Part shown: one piece after another, positions 25,901-40,700 of the stretch
How positions within the stretch are numbered: the stretch's first letter is position 1
Layout: the number at the start of each line of letters is the position of its first letter
Origin: Leptodactylus fallax
Lineage: Eukaryota > Chordata > Amphibia > Anura > Leptodactylidae
Length of the DNA stretch: 64,000 nt
Direction of reading: 5' to 3'
Assembly: GCA_947044405.1 (NCBI GenBank)
Contig: CAMRHE010000206.1
Coordinates: forward strand, 1,364,001 to 1,428,000
Made by a program: the position numbers and the translations under genes
Notes under the pieces: model-generated
What the model saw: the letters and a program-made list of their open reading frames with translations, nothing else
Databases searched by the model: none
Told to the model about the DNA's origin: nothing

Positions 25901-28900
25901 TGTTTAAAAACCCACCGTCAATACCCTTATGGTTAACAGAAGGGAATTTCTTACTTGGTATCTCCATCAATTTGTCAGAACAGAGAATGGCTATAAAAAG
26001 TCCTTCATGTGGCAGCACTATTGATTTCATTAGGTCGCATGCAATACCTCATTTTCCCTGTGATGGCGCTGTAGGGAAGCTGAACGCCTGTAAGGTTACA
26101 ACTCATTCTTTCAGTACAACACCTTGAGATCATCTTATTTTGATTTATCAACCATAAATCCACCAATGATTGAGATGATCCGACCAGTATGAAGTATCTG
26201 GAGTCTTTATAGTGATAAATCTATTTGCTTTGTTGTTGTGAGATGAGTTATGAAATCTGATAGAAAAATTCATAATATCCCATCACTAGTAAAATATTCA
26301 GATTGTCTAAAGATGTCTGTACATGTATAGTGTCCACAGATGGATATATCCCAATATGAGGACACGTGATCATTTCCAATGTTTATTTATAGTCGCCTCT
26401 ATCTATAATCTCCTTAGTCACTTACATATACAACATTTTTAGGGATGTGGTTATCAACTTGCACAGTAACCCTTTATCACAAATTATCATTATACAGAGT
26501 CCTAACTTTCCCGATGCAGGAGGGGTGATGGGAACATTCGAGAAGTGCGGCGTGAGCTCATCAGAAACTTGTTTCACCAACATTATTTACACGTCTTCAA
26601 GTGTGAGTGTTTCTGCTTATATTGACAGAGCTTCAAAAATGACAGTTCTAAATATATTACAATTATTATTATTATATATTGTATATTACGGAACAGACGA
26701 CTAATAGGGGATAATCTTTATCCTATTCCATGACAAATATAAGATCAAGAGATCAGAGATCAAAGTTTTCTCAAAGAAGTCCTTCTAATGTCCCTAGGGC
26801 AACACTTTTTGCTCCTGTATACCTGTGCTAATGATAACTTTGGGACATAACTGAAGAAACACATAACACAGGAATTGCCAGTACAGTTATACAAAGGATG
26901 CCATCCAGTATGTGAACCGGCTATTTTAAAGTACAAGTAAATATCATATACAGATGTAGCAGAGTTAACCTGAAGTTCTGCAATTGGTTAAACTGCTGCA
27001 GCCTGATATCTTATCACAAAAGACAACAAAAACCAATGAAAAGTCATTGGGAAAACATTTTAACCAGTTGTAGAAAGTTGGGTTAACTCTGCTACATCTG
27101 TACACTCCATAAATCCATGCTATTGTCAGACAGACACCCAATGCTAATGTTCCTATAAAATGATAAGCAAATGAATGACTGGCTATATTTTCTCATACAT
27201 TCCTATACTATAGGGAATAATAATACTATCAAAGCAGGAACAAATCACAGTGGATGGACAAATAAAACAGCTTCCATATGTTTCAGGTGAGTGTGAACTA
27301 TTTCCTATCTGTGCAGTAATCAATAATGAAAGCTTGACTATGGCCCTACGTTGCGGAAACGTAGCTTTTTTTGTTGCAGATTTTGCTGCAGTTTTTTGAG
27401 CCAAAGCCAGGAGTGGATTGGACAGAAGGTAGAAGTATAAGAGCTTCCTAGATATTTCCAATTTCTTTTGTAGCCATTCTTGGATTTGGCTCAAAAACCG
27501 CAGCAAAATCTGCAACAACAAAAAAACTATGTTTCCGCAACGTGGGGCCTCAGCCTAAGGTTAGGGCTACTCAGTGATGTAAGTCGTATGACATGAAGAG
27601 CACAATGTCTTATTGCAGTAATATATCTCAGAATTCTCAATGTGGTCGCTAAAAATGTCACAAAAATTCTATACCTGCTAGGTTTTTGATCTGAAGTCGC
27701 AAGTGAATAAGTGCAGTCTTAATCTTGTAAGCTTAGACATTTGTGATCCAGATTTTGCATGCCTTATCTTTTGTACTCGGCTATCTCCATCTGTCCCATA
27801 GACAGTGAATAGAGCAGTGGTCATACATTCACACAGGGGACTTGGGGGCCCTATAGCCACAATTGGTTGGGAACCCAGCAGTCACATATATATCACATAT
27901 CCCCTTTAACATTTAGCATTCTTTGCAAAGAAGCCATTCCATGTGAGGTCAGTACAGGGCTGGCCTTAGGTGGGATTGTGCCCTGTGCAGTTCTTTCTGT
28001 TGGCCACCCTACCCCATATGGTATTTTGTCATATGATGAACAAATGACTATACCAAACAGTGTTTAACATGAAATGCCATAGTGCATATTGCTCAAAACA
28101 CACTTTCATACACTTGGCCTACAAAAAATACTATTCAGTACTACCACCAACATACACTGAAAAATAATATACTGTACCGTGCCCGTAGCAGTATGAGACA
28201 ATATTTGAGTAATGGTTCCAACACAAGAGAAAAGTGGGCCAAACCTGCCAATGTTGGTGGGTCATAGTGGTTGGGAACCTCCTAACTGTCCCCCAACTGT
28301 TGATGTCAGAAGAAAGGATCGGCATGTTGAAGTTTATCATGCCCGATTCTTTAGTCCTCCAGGAGATAAGCTATAGATAGATGTAGTAACTTACTCACCT
28401 CTCGATTGAAAACACACAACCCAGCTAAGCCTACATGTGTATGAGATGGGGGGGGTGCAAGAAGAATTTATCTGGTAATGGTTCTGTTGGTTCCTGATTT
28501 CCTTTTTCTCTTTTTCCAGATGATGTGATAGTGATAAGACTCTCCTCCACAAATATCCTCCTCTTTACACCATTTGGCCTTGAGATTATGGTGCAGAGAG
28601 TCCCTGTCTTTAGTGCCTACATTAAGCTGAACAGAGACTACTTTGGAAACACCAAAGGTAGGAATTTTGATCCTGTGTAGAATTTTCTGAGAATTTACAT
28701 GTCTTCTTTACTCCTTTGGTAACAGCTCCGTTGTTGAATAAATTGGCCATAAAGTAAGTGTTCTAGGCTTATGTCGTAAAGGTTAGCCTCGTATCTGCTT
28801 CGGAGGTTCCATTAGGAGCTTCTATTGCTGATGCGGTAATATTTAAGTGGTATGGTTAATAATATACTTTTCCCATTTTTCCCTATAAATAGGTCTATGT

Positions 28901-31900
28901 GGCAACTTTAATGGTGAAACGAAGGATGACTTCCTTTCCAGTTCTGGGATTGCAGAGGGAACAGTGACAGTATTTGTAGACTCCTGGAGAGCAGCTACAA
29001 ACTGCAAGCCAGCTCAGAATATAGATGTTAACCCTTGCTCAATGAGTATATCTAATGGTAAGTCCTGAGTGGAATCCCAAGATATCAGATATTCCTTTTC
29101 TACTAATAGACAGTCAACAAGACACACAATAAGGAGATACATATCCTGTTAACCAAATTATCTAGGTATTTTTGGTAAACTGTACCTTTGAAAACTCTGC
29201 AGTTATAGTCAACATGATTAAAATTAAGTTTTAGGTTACAATCTCCATACCTTTATTTTTTTTACACCCCATATGCAGTTTGCAACCTTTGATTTCAGAC
29301 TTTCCTCATGTGTGTCCCTCCCGGTAATACAGGCTGGATGTGAAGTCTGTGTGTCCAGGAGGCTCCTGCCTTCACTAACTCTTATGTATCTATGAGTTAT
29401 GTTTTTCGGATGTGGTCACGTATAGCAAATATATTCTTCTCTTTATCAGAATTATTCGCACAGACACATTGCTCCGTTTTGGTCAACCACGGAAGTCCAT
29501 TTCAGGCATGCCACTCTTTGGTGGATCCAGACCCCTACTATAAGGTAAAATGAGTCACCAAATCAAGGCCAACATAGATAGGATTATATAGTGCGTGATA
29601 TACCACTTGTTGTTTGCCTGAATTATTAGGAAGATTTTTAGTGAAATCCAATGTCACAAATATAAAATCTTTTTCTATATAAATATTCCATGCCTAAGAG
29701 AGGAATATAACGTAATGTGTTTTTTTCTGCACATCAGAGTAATCTTATATTATCCATATAATTATCGATAAAGGTTGACGGGTCGTCTGATCCTGAAACA
29801 TTTAGCCAAGGGGGACAGACCGGAATAAAGTAACAAGAAATTGTCAGCTGAAGCCCCTCCCAATCAGTGAAGCTCCGCCTCCTTCCTCACATTCTCCACC
29901 CTGAAAAAGTGTTGTGGGTGGTGGAACTGGGGGAGGGGGATGTTTTATTTTCCACCTGTATGCGTCATATACATGTTATTGCTTGGTATAAGAAGACATG
30001 ATAGCCTATCTGACAGAAATACAGTGAATGAAGATGTAGTATTGAAAGCTTTACACCTAATATTCTGCTCTTTTAGAGATGTGTCTATGAAGCTTGCAAT
30101 TACCAAGAAACGGTTAACTTCATTTGCTCTGCTCTTGGATCTTATGCCCGGGCCTGTGCTGCCAAAGGAATCATCCTTAAGGATTGGAGGACCTTCGCCA
30201 ACTGCAGTGAGTGACAAATCCTTGTTATAGTAAAATAACTATAACTATACTGGGTACAGTATAAGTTATAGTACCCAGTATAAGTACAGCATAAGTACCC
30301 AGTATAAGTACAGCATAAAAACCTTTATACTATATTGATGTATGATAACAGGAAGTCTAACCTCTTTGTAAAAGGAGCAATAATGTATATGCGTGATCAC
30401 CTTACTCATTTCTATAATCTGACGGAGCAGTGTACTCTGCTTTCCCATGGAAGTGAAAGGAGCAGTGGTCATACATGTGAACTACTGCTCCATTCACATA
30501 GGGGACCCCTATGCAAAAAGGGACAATTACTGTCCAGAGTATAATATATGACTGGTATGTTACCATCTTTACAGTATTGTATGAAGGGAAATGTATCAGG
30601 TCTGTTGTGTTCTTCACTACCAATACACAGTACGGCTAGGTTCACCCCTGCGCCCGGTCTCGGCCTGGGGATTCAGTTCCCCATTCCACTTTAAAAATGC
30701 AGAGAGAAAAGTCCTGCAAGCAGTGCTTTTCTATCCGCATTTTCTGCCCTTTTCAAGCAGAAACCAGGCGGAAACCCAGCGGACCCCATTATAGTCTATG
30801 GGGTCCGCGGGTTTCCGAGGGTAACCGCTTTTTTAAGCGGATTAGGTTTCCATTCGGAAGGTCCCCAAGCGGATCCCCCGAAAGGAAACCCGAACGCAGG
30901 TGTGAACCTAGCATACATTGTACCGTACAACACTGCCATCTAGCACATATGCTATACAACATCACAATACGGAGTCATTCCTGTACTTGCATAGATATGC
31001 AGAACTTCATTCTTTACAGGCCTCATCTAAAATTAATTTTATATTTCCTCTCCAGCTATTAACTGCAGTGGTAACCAGACCTTCAGTTATGACACTACAA
31101 CCTGTGGCCGCACCTGTCTGTCCCTCTCTAACATGGAGTTGGAATGCTACTCCAATGACATCCCAATTGATGGCTGTAACTGTCCTCTGGGACTTTACCT
31201 GAATAACAAACAGCAATGTGTTCCAAAATCTCAATGCCCCTGCTACATGGATGCAAATACTGTCATAATGCCAAATCAACAAACAGTCTTCAATGGCCTT
31301 ACATGGTAAGGGGGTGATGGAATTCTGAGTATGTTAGATCACAATGTTACCCTTGTGAGATGGTACACTACATTAACAGTATCCTGGCTACAGAATTAGC
31401 AAGTGGAAAAATCACTTTTTGCTCTGCTTTTCCATATGTTATTTTGGTGAAATTTCTTCAGTAAAACACAGAAGGCTGAAATGCAGTAACATAACAGAAA
31501 GTTTTAACTTATAGTGTTAATGTGAAACTGTCAGGTGATTTTTATTGTCCTATCTTGGAGTAAAAAGCAAAAAAGCAGGGTAAATCCTGAGAGGACTCCT
31601 AGAGAGACAGTGAGAGTCCTGATTACTCTGCCCAAACACAATGATTGACAGCCTTCTGTGTACACACACTAATACAGGGAGAGCTGTCTATTACTGTGTA
31701 TGGGCGGGGGCAGCAGGACTCTCACTGTCTCTGCTAGGAGTCCTTTCGAGATTTACTCTACTTTTTATTTAGAAATCCTGCTCCAAATCATATGAATCTA
31801 TACATCACAGAGCTCAGCTTCTCTCTTTCTATTATATAGACCTATATATCACAGAACTCAGCTTCTCTCCATCTATCATATAACCCTATATATCACATAA

Positions 31901-34750
31901 CTCAGCTTCTCTCCATCTATCATATAACCCTATATATCACTGTGCTCAGCTTCTCTCCAACTATCATACAATCCTATATATCACAGAGCTCAGCTTCTCT
32001 CCCTCTATTATATAAACCTATATATCACAGAGCTCAGCTTTTCTCCCTCTATCATATAACCCTATATATCACAGAGCTCAGCTTTTCTCCATCTATCATA
32101 TAACCCTATATATCACAGAGCTCAGCTTTTCTCCCTCTATCATATAACCCTATATATCACATAGCTCAGCTTTCTTCCTCTATCATATAAACCTATATAT
32201 CACAGAGCTCAGCTTCTCTCCCTCTACCATATAACCCTATATATCACAGAGCTCAGCTTCTCTCCCTCTATCATATAAACCTATGTATCACAGAGCTCAG
32301 CTTCTCTCTTCTATCATATAACCTTATATATCACAGAGCTCAGCTTCTCTCCTCTATCATATAAACTTATATATCACAGAGCTCAGCTTCTCTCCCTCTA
32401 TCATATAAACCTATATATCACAGAGCTCAGCTTCTCTCCTCTATCATATAACCCTATATATCACAGAGCTCAGCTTTTCTCCTCTATCATATAACCCTAT
32501 ATATCACAGCTCAGCTTCTCTCCTCTATCATATAACCCTATATATCACAGAGCTCAGCTTCTCTCCCTCTATCATATAAACCTATATATCCCATAGCTCC
32601 ACTTCTCTCCTCTATCATATAACCCTATATATCACAGAGCTCAGCTTCTCTCCTCTATCATATAAACCTATATATCACAGAGCTCAGCTTCTCTCCTCTA
32701 TCATATAACCCTATATATCACAGAGCTCAGCTTCTCTCCTCTATCATATAACCCTATATATCACAGAGCTCAGCTTCTCTCCTCTATCATATAACCCTAT
32801 ATATCACAGAGCTCAGCTTCTCTCCCTCTATCATATAACCCTATATATCACAGAGCTCAGCTTCTCTCCCTCTATCATATAAACCTATGTATCACAGAGC
32901 TCAGCTTCTCTCTTCTATCATATAACCTTATATATCACAGAGCTCAGCTTCTCTCCTCTATCATATAAACTTATATATCACAGAGCTCAGCTTCTCTCCC
33001 TCTATCATATAAACCTATATATCACAGAGCTCAGCTTCTCTCCTCTATCATATAACCCTATATATCACAGAGCTCAGCTTCTCTCCTCTATCATATAACC
33101 CTATATATCACGAGCTCAGCTTCTCTCCTCTATCATATAACCCTATATATCACAGAGCTCAGCTTCTCTCCTCTATCATATAACCCTATATATCACACAG
33201 CTCAGCTTCTCTCCTCTATCATATAACCCTATATATCACATAGCTCAGCTTCTCTCCTCTATCATATAACCCTATATATCACAGAGCTCAGCTTCTATCC
33301 CTCTATCATATAAACCTATATATCACAGAGCTCAGCTTCTCTCCTCTATCATATAACCCTATATATCACAGAGCTCAGCTTCTCTCCTCTATCATATAAC
33401 CCTATATATCACAGAGCTCAGCTTCCTTCCCTCTATCATATAAACCTATATATCACAGAGCTCAGCTTCTCTCCCTCTATCATATCCTGATCTCAGCTAG
33501 TACAACAGAAATCACCTGACAGGTTCACTTTGAGAAACACCATTCATCTTATATTCTTCATGGAGTTCAAATTTTAACAACCTGCAGCCACCATGAATAG
33601 GAGCCATCTTTATAGATATTGTACCATTCCATTATGTCAAATTCAGTCAACCAGTATCACATTATAAGGCTTGGTAAAGCACAATAATAAGTAACTCAAG
33701 ACAGTAAATATTGTATATACTTCACACAGTATGAGAAAATCATTAAAATCATTTTCAAGTATCCTGTTAGGAACTTTTGAGTTAATAGATGGTGTGCCCT
33801 GTACAGATCCCCATCTATTAAAAAAAACTAGGGAGTAAATACAAAGAACGTCTTTCACTCTGGTGGACCCAGCATTTCTATGAATTCAATAGACAGTCCA
33901 TATATTTCATTGGACACTGTGTAATACATAATTTCTCCTGTGGTGGCACTGAAGAGAAACTGTAAACTTGTCACCAGCAGATTGATGAGTCCATTGACAT
34001 ATGAACAGGGAATATTTAGAACAAACAGGCATTTTTTATAGTGAACAACCTCTTAATCCTCCCTATGTACTCTATGTTCCAGCTTTTTATGTCATGACTC
34101 TATATATTAATATTTGCTCGATTAAATGTTAGTTTGTTAATTTGCTTGGAATGTTCTTCTTCTCTTGCAGTTATTGTGTCAGTGGAAGACTCAACTGCAT
34201 AGGAAAACCCATTGATTTTGCAGGTACTTTGTACTTCTTACTACAGTGTTAATAGAACTTCTCATTTTAGTCTTTCCTCTCACTATTGCTGTGTCTTTTT
34301 GTCTTTAGAAACCTGTGAGGCTCCTAAAGTAATGAAGACCTGTGGGTCCCTGTCTGACAAATTTGGAGCAGCTTGTGCCCCAACATGTCAGCTTCTGGCT
34401 ACTGGCATCCGCTGCGTAAGTGTTATGTAAATTCTTTGTGAAATATTTGCTCCAAACAGTCTGCAGTCAAAACCAAAGGAATAGCCCAGATAGCAGAAAT
34501 CTTCCACAATAAGGCCATGTTCACACAGCTTATTTTTCAAGCTATAAAATTAGCTTCTGATTTTGGAAAAAAAATCATGCCATGGATTTGCTGTTTTCAT
34601 TGCCATGAGTCCACATGCTGACTAGCCTCATTTAAAGGTGCTAATCCGCAGAAAGTCAAAATCTGTACTGTATGAATTATGCTGTAGAATCTCAATGAAA
34701 ACAATGGGAGGCAGATTTAAGCAGATTTTTACTTTTCATATAAATATACG

Positions 34751-34782
<32 letters not shown>

Positions 34783-37700
34783 GATAGCTATTTCTAAGTA
34801 TCTGCTTGCATTTATAGATACCCACCAAGTGTGAAGCTGGCTGTGTTTGCCCAGATGGTACTTATGAGGATCTGGATGGCAGCTGTGTAGCTGAGAGCGA
34901 CTGCTCCTGTGAATATGGTGGCATCATTTACAGAAGTGGAGAATCCATGTATGGAGAATGTCAGAGCTGGTAAGAAAAGATACAGGCTTTTTTCAATTTT
35001 ATATAAATGGAGGACATTTGTTATATAATGAAACGTTGATCAATATTCTATGCCTGCTTTCTCCCCAAGAGCCACAATACATTATCCCTAATGGTCTACT
35101 TTCTCCCTACAGCACCTGCAGCAGAGGTCATTGGCAATGTGAGGAGACTCCAAACTGTGCATCCACCTGTATGATGTTTGGGGAGAGCCACATCAAGACG
35201 TTTGACGGACAACAATACTTGTTTGATGGGAACTGTGAATACACCTTAGTCACTGTAAGATCTTTATAAGACTCATCAGTTTTCATATGACAAACTAATA
35301 AATCATACAATAGTTTTATCAAGTGTAATATATTCTATAAAGACACTTAGAAACCCAAAAGTAATACTGACATTCATCTGAATGTCACACGAAAACCACT
35401 GGCAAGGGAAGTTAAATACATCGATTCTCTTGTCACAAGAGGTAGAATACAGTATATAAGAATATGAGTGACCCTGACAAGAATCAAATTGTGATCACTA
35501 GATGGTTGGATCAGAATGGAACTTGTAAGGTTTTCATGGTGTACAGTGGTTAATACCTACTAAAATTGGTCCAAGAAGCTACAACTGGAGAACCAGGTAG
35601 AGAGTCCTGGGCGTCTGGGATTTTTGCTTTGAATCCATAGAGGCTCCACCTTACAACTTGCAAGACTGAAAGTCCATACCTTGACAAATTTTTTAGCAGC
35701 ACGAGGGGGTCTACATAAAACTAGGTAGGTGGTTTGAAACTTATAGCCCATAGAGTAGATGTGATCAGTCCATTTGTACTCTATAGGCCTCTGCAACATG
35801 TAGATCAATGGTTTCTAACCTGTACTTTTTCAACTGTAGTGAGAGACACAGGTTGGTGACCACAGCTGTAGATGGTGCAAAGGTGCATATGAGATTAGGA
35901 AATAAGACAATTGACGAACAAGAGGTAGCCTAACTTTGTGTAACTTTGCTCAGTCCAATATAAAAATGCCACAAAAACTTGCAATATCTGCATATTTATG
36001 TTTAACCAAGTACATGTGACTAATACGTATTTTTTTTGTCCTAATAGGATGGATGTGGATTGAACACATCATTGTCTTCATTCAAGATAGTTACAGAAAA
36101 TGTCATCTGTGGAACCACAGGAGCGACCTGCTCTCGGTCCATCATCATCACCATTGGGGTAAGGATACCAGTAGTAAAGCATTAGTAATAAAACATTACT
36201 TCTAGCATTCTATAGGGCAGATTCTGATTTAAGCAAATGCTATATCAATAAACTAACCTTACTGTTTAACGGCACAGAACACAGAACTGAAGCTGTTTGA
36301 TGAAAAGTACACCATCTCCGAAGGTACACCTGATGTGGATATTGCAGTGCAGAACAACACCCTCTACATCATGTTTGATATCACTATCCCTGATAAATTC
36401 TACATTTCAATCCTCTGGAACAAGAATATGAACCTGTTTATCAAGATTTTAAAGCTTGGCAAGGTATGTGAGTCTCTGCGAGACATGTTTTACATTTATT
36501 AGTGGTTTATGTAGGGAAATTGTTATAGTTATAGTCCGCTTAGTTTATAACTGGTGTTATAATGTCTTGATATATTGATTAAATAAATAGGGCATCTTAG
36601 TTTCCAACATACGCCATAGTTTTCATAGAGTACAGGCTTTGGCAGAGATAAAAATGAACTTATTTATTCTAAGGCTGGCCATACACCTTAGATAACTGTC
36701 AGATGCACATGCACATGCACACAAACATTCATATGTTCTCAGCTTATCTTCCCTAAGTACAATGTAGGTGTTCTGAATAGGGACAGGAAGCATGCTGCTG
36801 TAAGACACATGAGAACAATAGGTTCATGCATGTAAAATTCTATATGCCTGATCCTTGTTTCCTTGATCATTGGGATATCAGATAGTCGGCCAACCTTCAG
36901 AAATATGTAATTTAATATGTATAGGCAATTATATGTAATCCTGTTGTGGCCATTGGGGAAAAATAAAGTATCCTTAAAGTATCAAATTATCCACCAGTTT
37001 TTAAGATCTATAGATAACTTAGTATGTCTGTTCTTCCAATTTACACCACTACCTTAATTCCTGTCAACTTCACTAGGCATTCATTATAAATATCCTTTCT
37101 GTATAGAAAATTCCCTGGGCTTCTGATAGAGTAGGCAAAAAATGTAGGAAGCCTGGCAATATCAGATGGTTAGGTCTACACTCAAACAGATCTCCCAGGT
37201 CAGTAAACTGTGACAAGGACATCTACATCTAAAGGAAAGAAGGTTGCACTATCACCGTAAATGTGGCTTCTTTACTGTAAGATCAGTGAGACTGAGAAGC
37301 GCTCTCCCACACTGGCCAATTCCCCTGCTGGTGCGAGATGCGCCAGGACTATTCAGACGCTCCAGTCACTTAATACGTCTAGCACATCTCAGGAGGTCTC
37401 ATGCACCAGAATTGAAATTTACGCCAGTCGGGGACTAGAGGGCACAGAAACAAGAAAGTGGTGCATTTTTGGTATAAATTATGCCTGTGCCCCAAAGATA
37501 CACAACATTGGGCATAAATAGAATAGTAAATTCCCACATTGTTGTGGTGACTGATCATTAAAGTTCTAGAGGGGCCTGGATGCATCTCGTAGAAGATATG
37601 TCTTTTATATGTACTTGGTTACTTGGTATTGATCCTGTTAGACTTGCAGGACCAGTATCTTTGCTTCCTGTGTCTTTTCAGCTGCAGATAGCTGGCTTTG

Positions 37701-40700
37701 TGCTGTATTTGCAAGAAATAAATATTCGTGCTATATTTTATTGGTTTTTCATATTGCATTTTGCAACTTTTCCCATCCAGGAATCAGTATGTGGTCTTTG
37801 TGGAAACTACAATGGAAATATGAAGGATGACTTTGAAACAAGGAGCAAATATGTGGCCTCTACTCAGCTTGAGTTCATCAACTCATGGAAAGATAGACCA
37901 ACGTGCATGGATGTCAATGCTGCTGTGGATGCCTGCGGACAAAATCCACAACGGAAGACGTGGGGTGAAAAGAGTTGTCAAATTCTTCAGTCTACACCTT
38001 TTAAGGCTTGCAATAAACTGGTAAGAGGGGTGTAAAAACTTAGGCTGCTTTCATATCTCATTGCACTGTCCATCGGTACATGAGGAAGATTTTCCCAAAT
38101 ATACCTCTAACCAGATGCCTTCAATGGATGCCAGTATATACCTACATAATAAATGTAACCTACACAATGTATGATGGGTAACTCTTTTGATTTCCAGGTC
38201 AACTATGAAAAATACTATCAGGCGTGTCTGAATGACGCTTGTGCGTGTGACACAGGAGGAGACTGTGAGTGTTTATGCGAGGCCGTCCAAGCCTATGCCT
38301 CAGCGTGTCTTGCTGTTGGAATTTGTGTTGACTGGAGAAGACCAGATTTTTGCCGTAAGTTGACATTTATCTGAATTGATGGGGCAGTCAGGATGTAAGA
38401 ATTTTGCATGCATAATGATAAATAACTCACCATTAGTTGATACAAAACTATATAGGTAGTTATAGGCAATGGTTATTATACATAGGGAATGGTTACTTAC
38501 CAAAGACCCTTATTACCACTGTTTTATATTTCTGTTGCTTGCACTAATCTGAGTTTCTACCTTCTTCTTTAGCTGTGTATTGTGACTATGACAACACCCA
38601 CATTAACACCGAGAGCGGCCCTGAATATAGTCCTGATGTAAATTGTACCTGGCACTACCAGCCTTGCCAATGTCCATTTGCTCCCCATTCCTATCCTCAT
38701 CAAAATACAGAAGGTAATGCATACAGACAGTGGGTAAGCTGGTACATTGACTTGTTTTTCTGTGGGTTAAAGGCTCTAATCTCATTTATTACTTGGATAT
38801 TGAGTTCATTCTACTTAATAGATACTTATTTTACCATATGACCCGGAAATATAGTGAAAATCCATATATTTCTATGTTATATATTTCAAAAAGTTATTTC
38901 GAGATGTCAAGATGCATCCCTTACTAGTATGGCCTATCAAAAGTGTTTCTTAACAGTTTATGGCTTGAATTGTTTCATCTAGATATTCTAAACCATTAAA
39001 GCGACCCTCTGGTTCTCAATAAACATGTTGTAATAAATGCATAATGCATAGTTAAAAAACCTGCTGTCCTCTTTTTAATTTTTTGCCACCATTTTTAAAT
39101 CCCACCCCCCTTCTTCATTTCATGAAAAAGACCACCAGCTTCTTAGACTGCACTATGCATACTTAGTAGCCTGAGACAACCCCTCTTCCTCCGAGAAGTA
39201 GCCATTTTACAGAATTGAAGAGGGAATTAGGAATCATATATGAATCCCACCACAAATATTATAAAGGGGGTTGGCAGGTATGTTAACTATGTTTTTTTAG
39301 TAAACTGGAGGGTTGCTTTAAGTGAATGTCTTGAGAGGTTAACATGGTATTCTTTTGAAGAAATGAAATTACTTAGATGACACAGTTGGTTGGTGTCCAA
39401 CAACTCAGAGCATACCTTGACTCTCTAACAAAAAGAATTCCATTTTACAATTTCATGGTCCTTGTGGAAATCAATGGGCATTACCGTAACCTATGAGTGA
39501 CAACAACGTAACTCACTTTGTATACAGCAATTGTAACTAAATATACTGACCTAGTATTCCAGATGCTAACCTCTTGCTGAATTAACTATTTTGACATGGG
39601 TAAGTGACATGTAAAAATGTATTTTTCAGGAAACCCAGTTGAGTAAAAGAACATGTACCTTGTAACATAGAGCATTCAGTTTTAGTCATTGATTCTAGAA
39701 GTTAACATTTCCATGTACTGTATATGCAGAATGTAAAATGCCTATTACTAGTACTAGATACTTTTCATTATACCATATGAGATCATGTCATTAATTAATG
39801 TTATAATGTAATTCTAAAATATATCTTTCTAACACAGGATGCTACCAATGCGGACCTCACAAATACTATGATCCAGCCAAAAAGACTTGCGTCCCATGCA
39901 GTAAGTATTGTTTTTATAAATGAAGTGACATAATCTATTAAAATGGTATTTTGAGACCACAATATCGAGGGTCTATCCTTAAGACATTCTTTTAATATTA
40001 AGTTGGTGGGGTCCAACTCTCATCATCCAACTGATCAGCTGCTTAAAGGGGCATGGCACATGGCTAGTGCTGCCACCTCTTCATTATTAATAGTGGCCTA
40101 CACATCAGAATGCCATGCACTAAAAAAGTAGTGACTGTTATTTATTGCGTTCAGTTGGTACAAATTTTTGGGTATTTTTCTAATATAAATATATCATGTT
40201 AAATGTCATTATTTTATAGGCCAAATTGTTTTTGTTTTTATAATCACTTTTCTTTTTTTGTTAAAAATCTGCACAGTACATTTGCAAGCACAGGGCATAT
40301 ATGTACACAGTGGGTTCTTGCATGTAATGCTAGCGATGCTGATCAGCTTATGCGGAACATCTACACATGTAACAACACTGCTGTTGACTTAACATATCCC
40401 AAGATGTGTGGCATAAGGTCACCAGCTTTATAAAAAACATGATTTCATGATAATCTGTCACCAGATTTCAATCCTATATGTGTCTATGTGTGGCCACCCA
40501 GTGGTTGTGTTGTGAATTTCAGCCAATCAAGGGTTTTGTTGGCATGTCGATAACAATGTTTGATCGAAGGTAAGGATGGGCACATCTGTATGACTTTGCA
40601 AACTATGATTGATTAATGGAATATGATAGATCACTGTTTGTGCATATAACATATTTATTTTCTTCTTCTGTTTTCTTTTTTATTTGCAGCTGTACCATCG

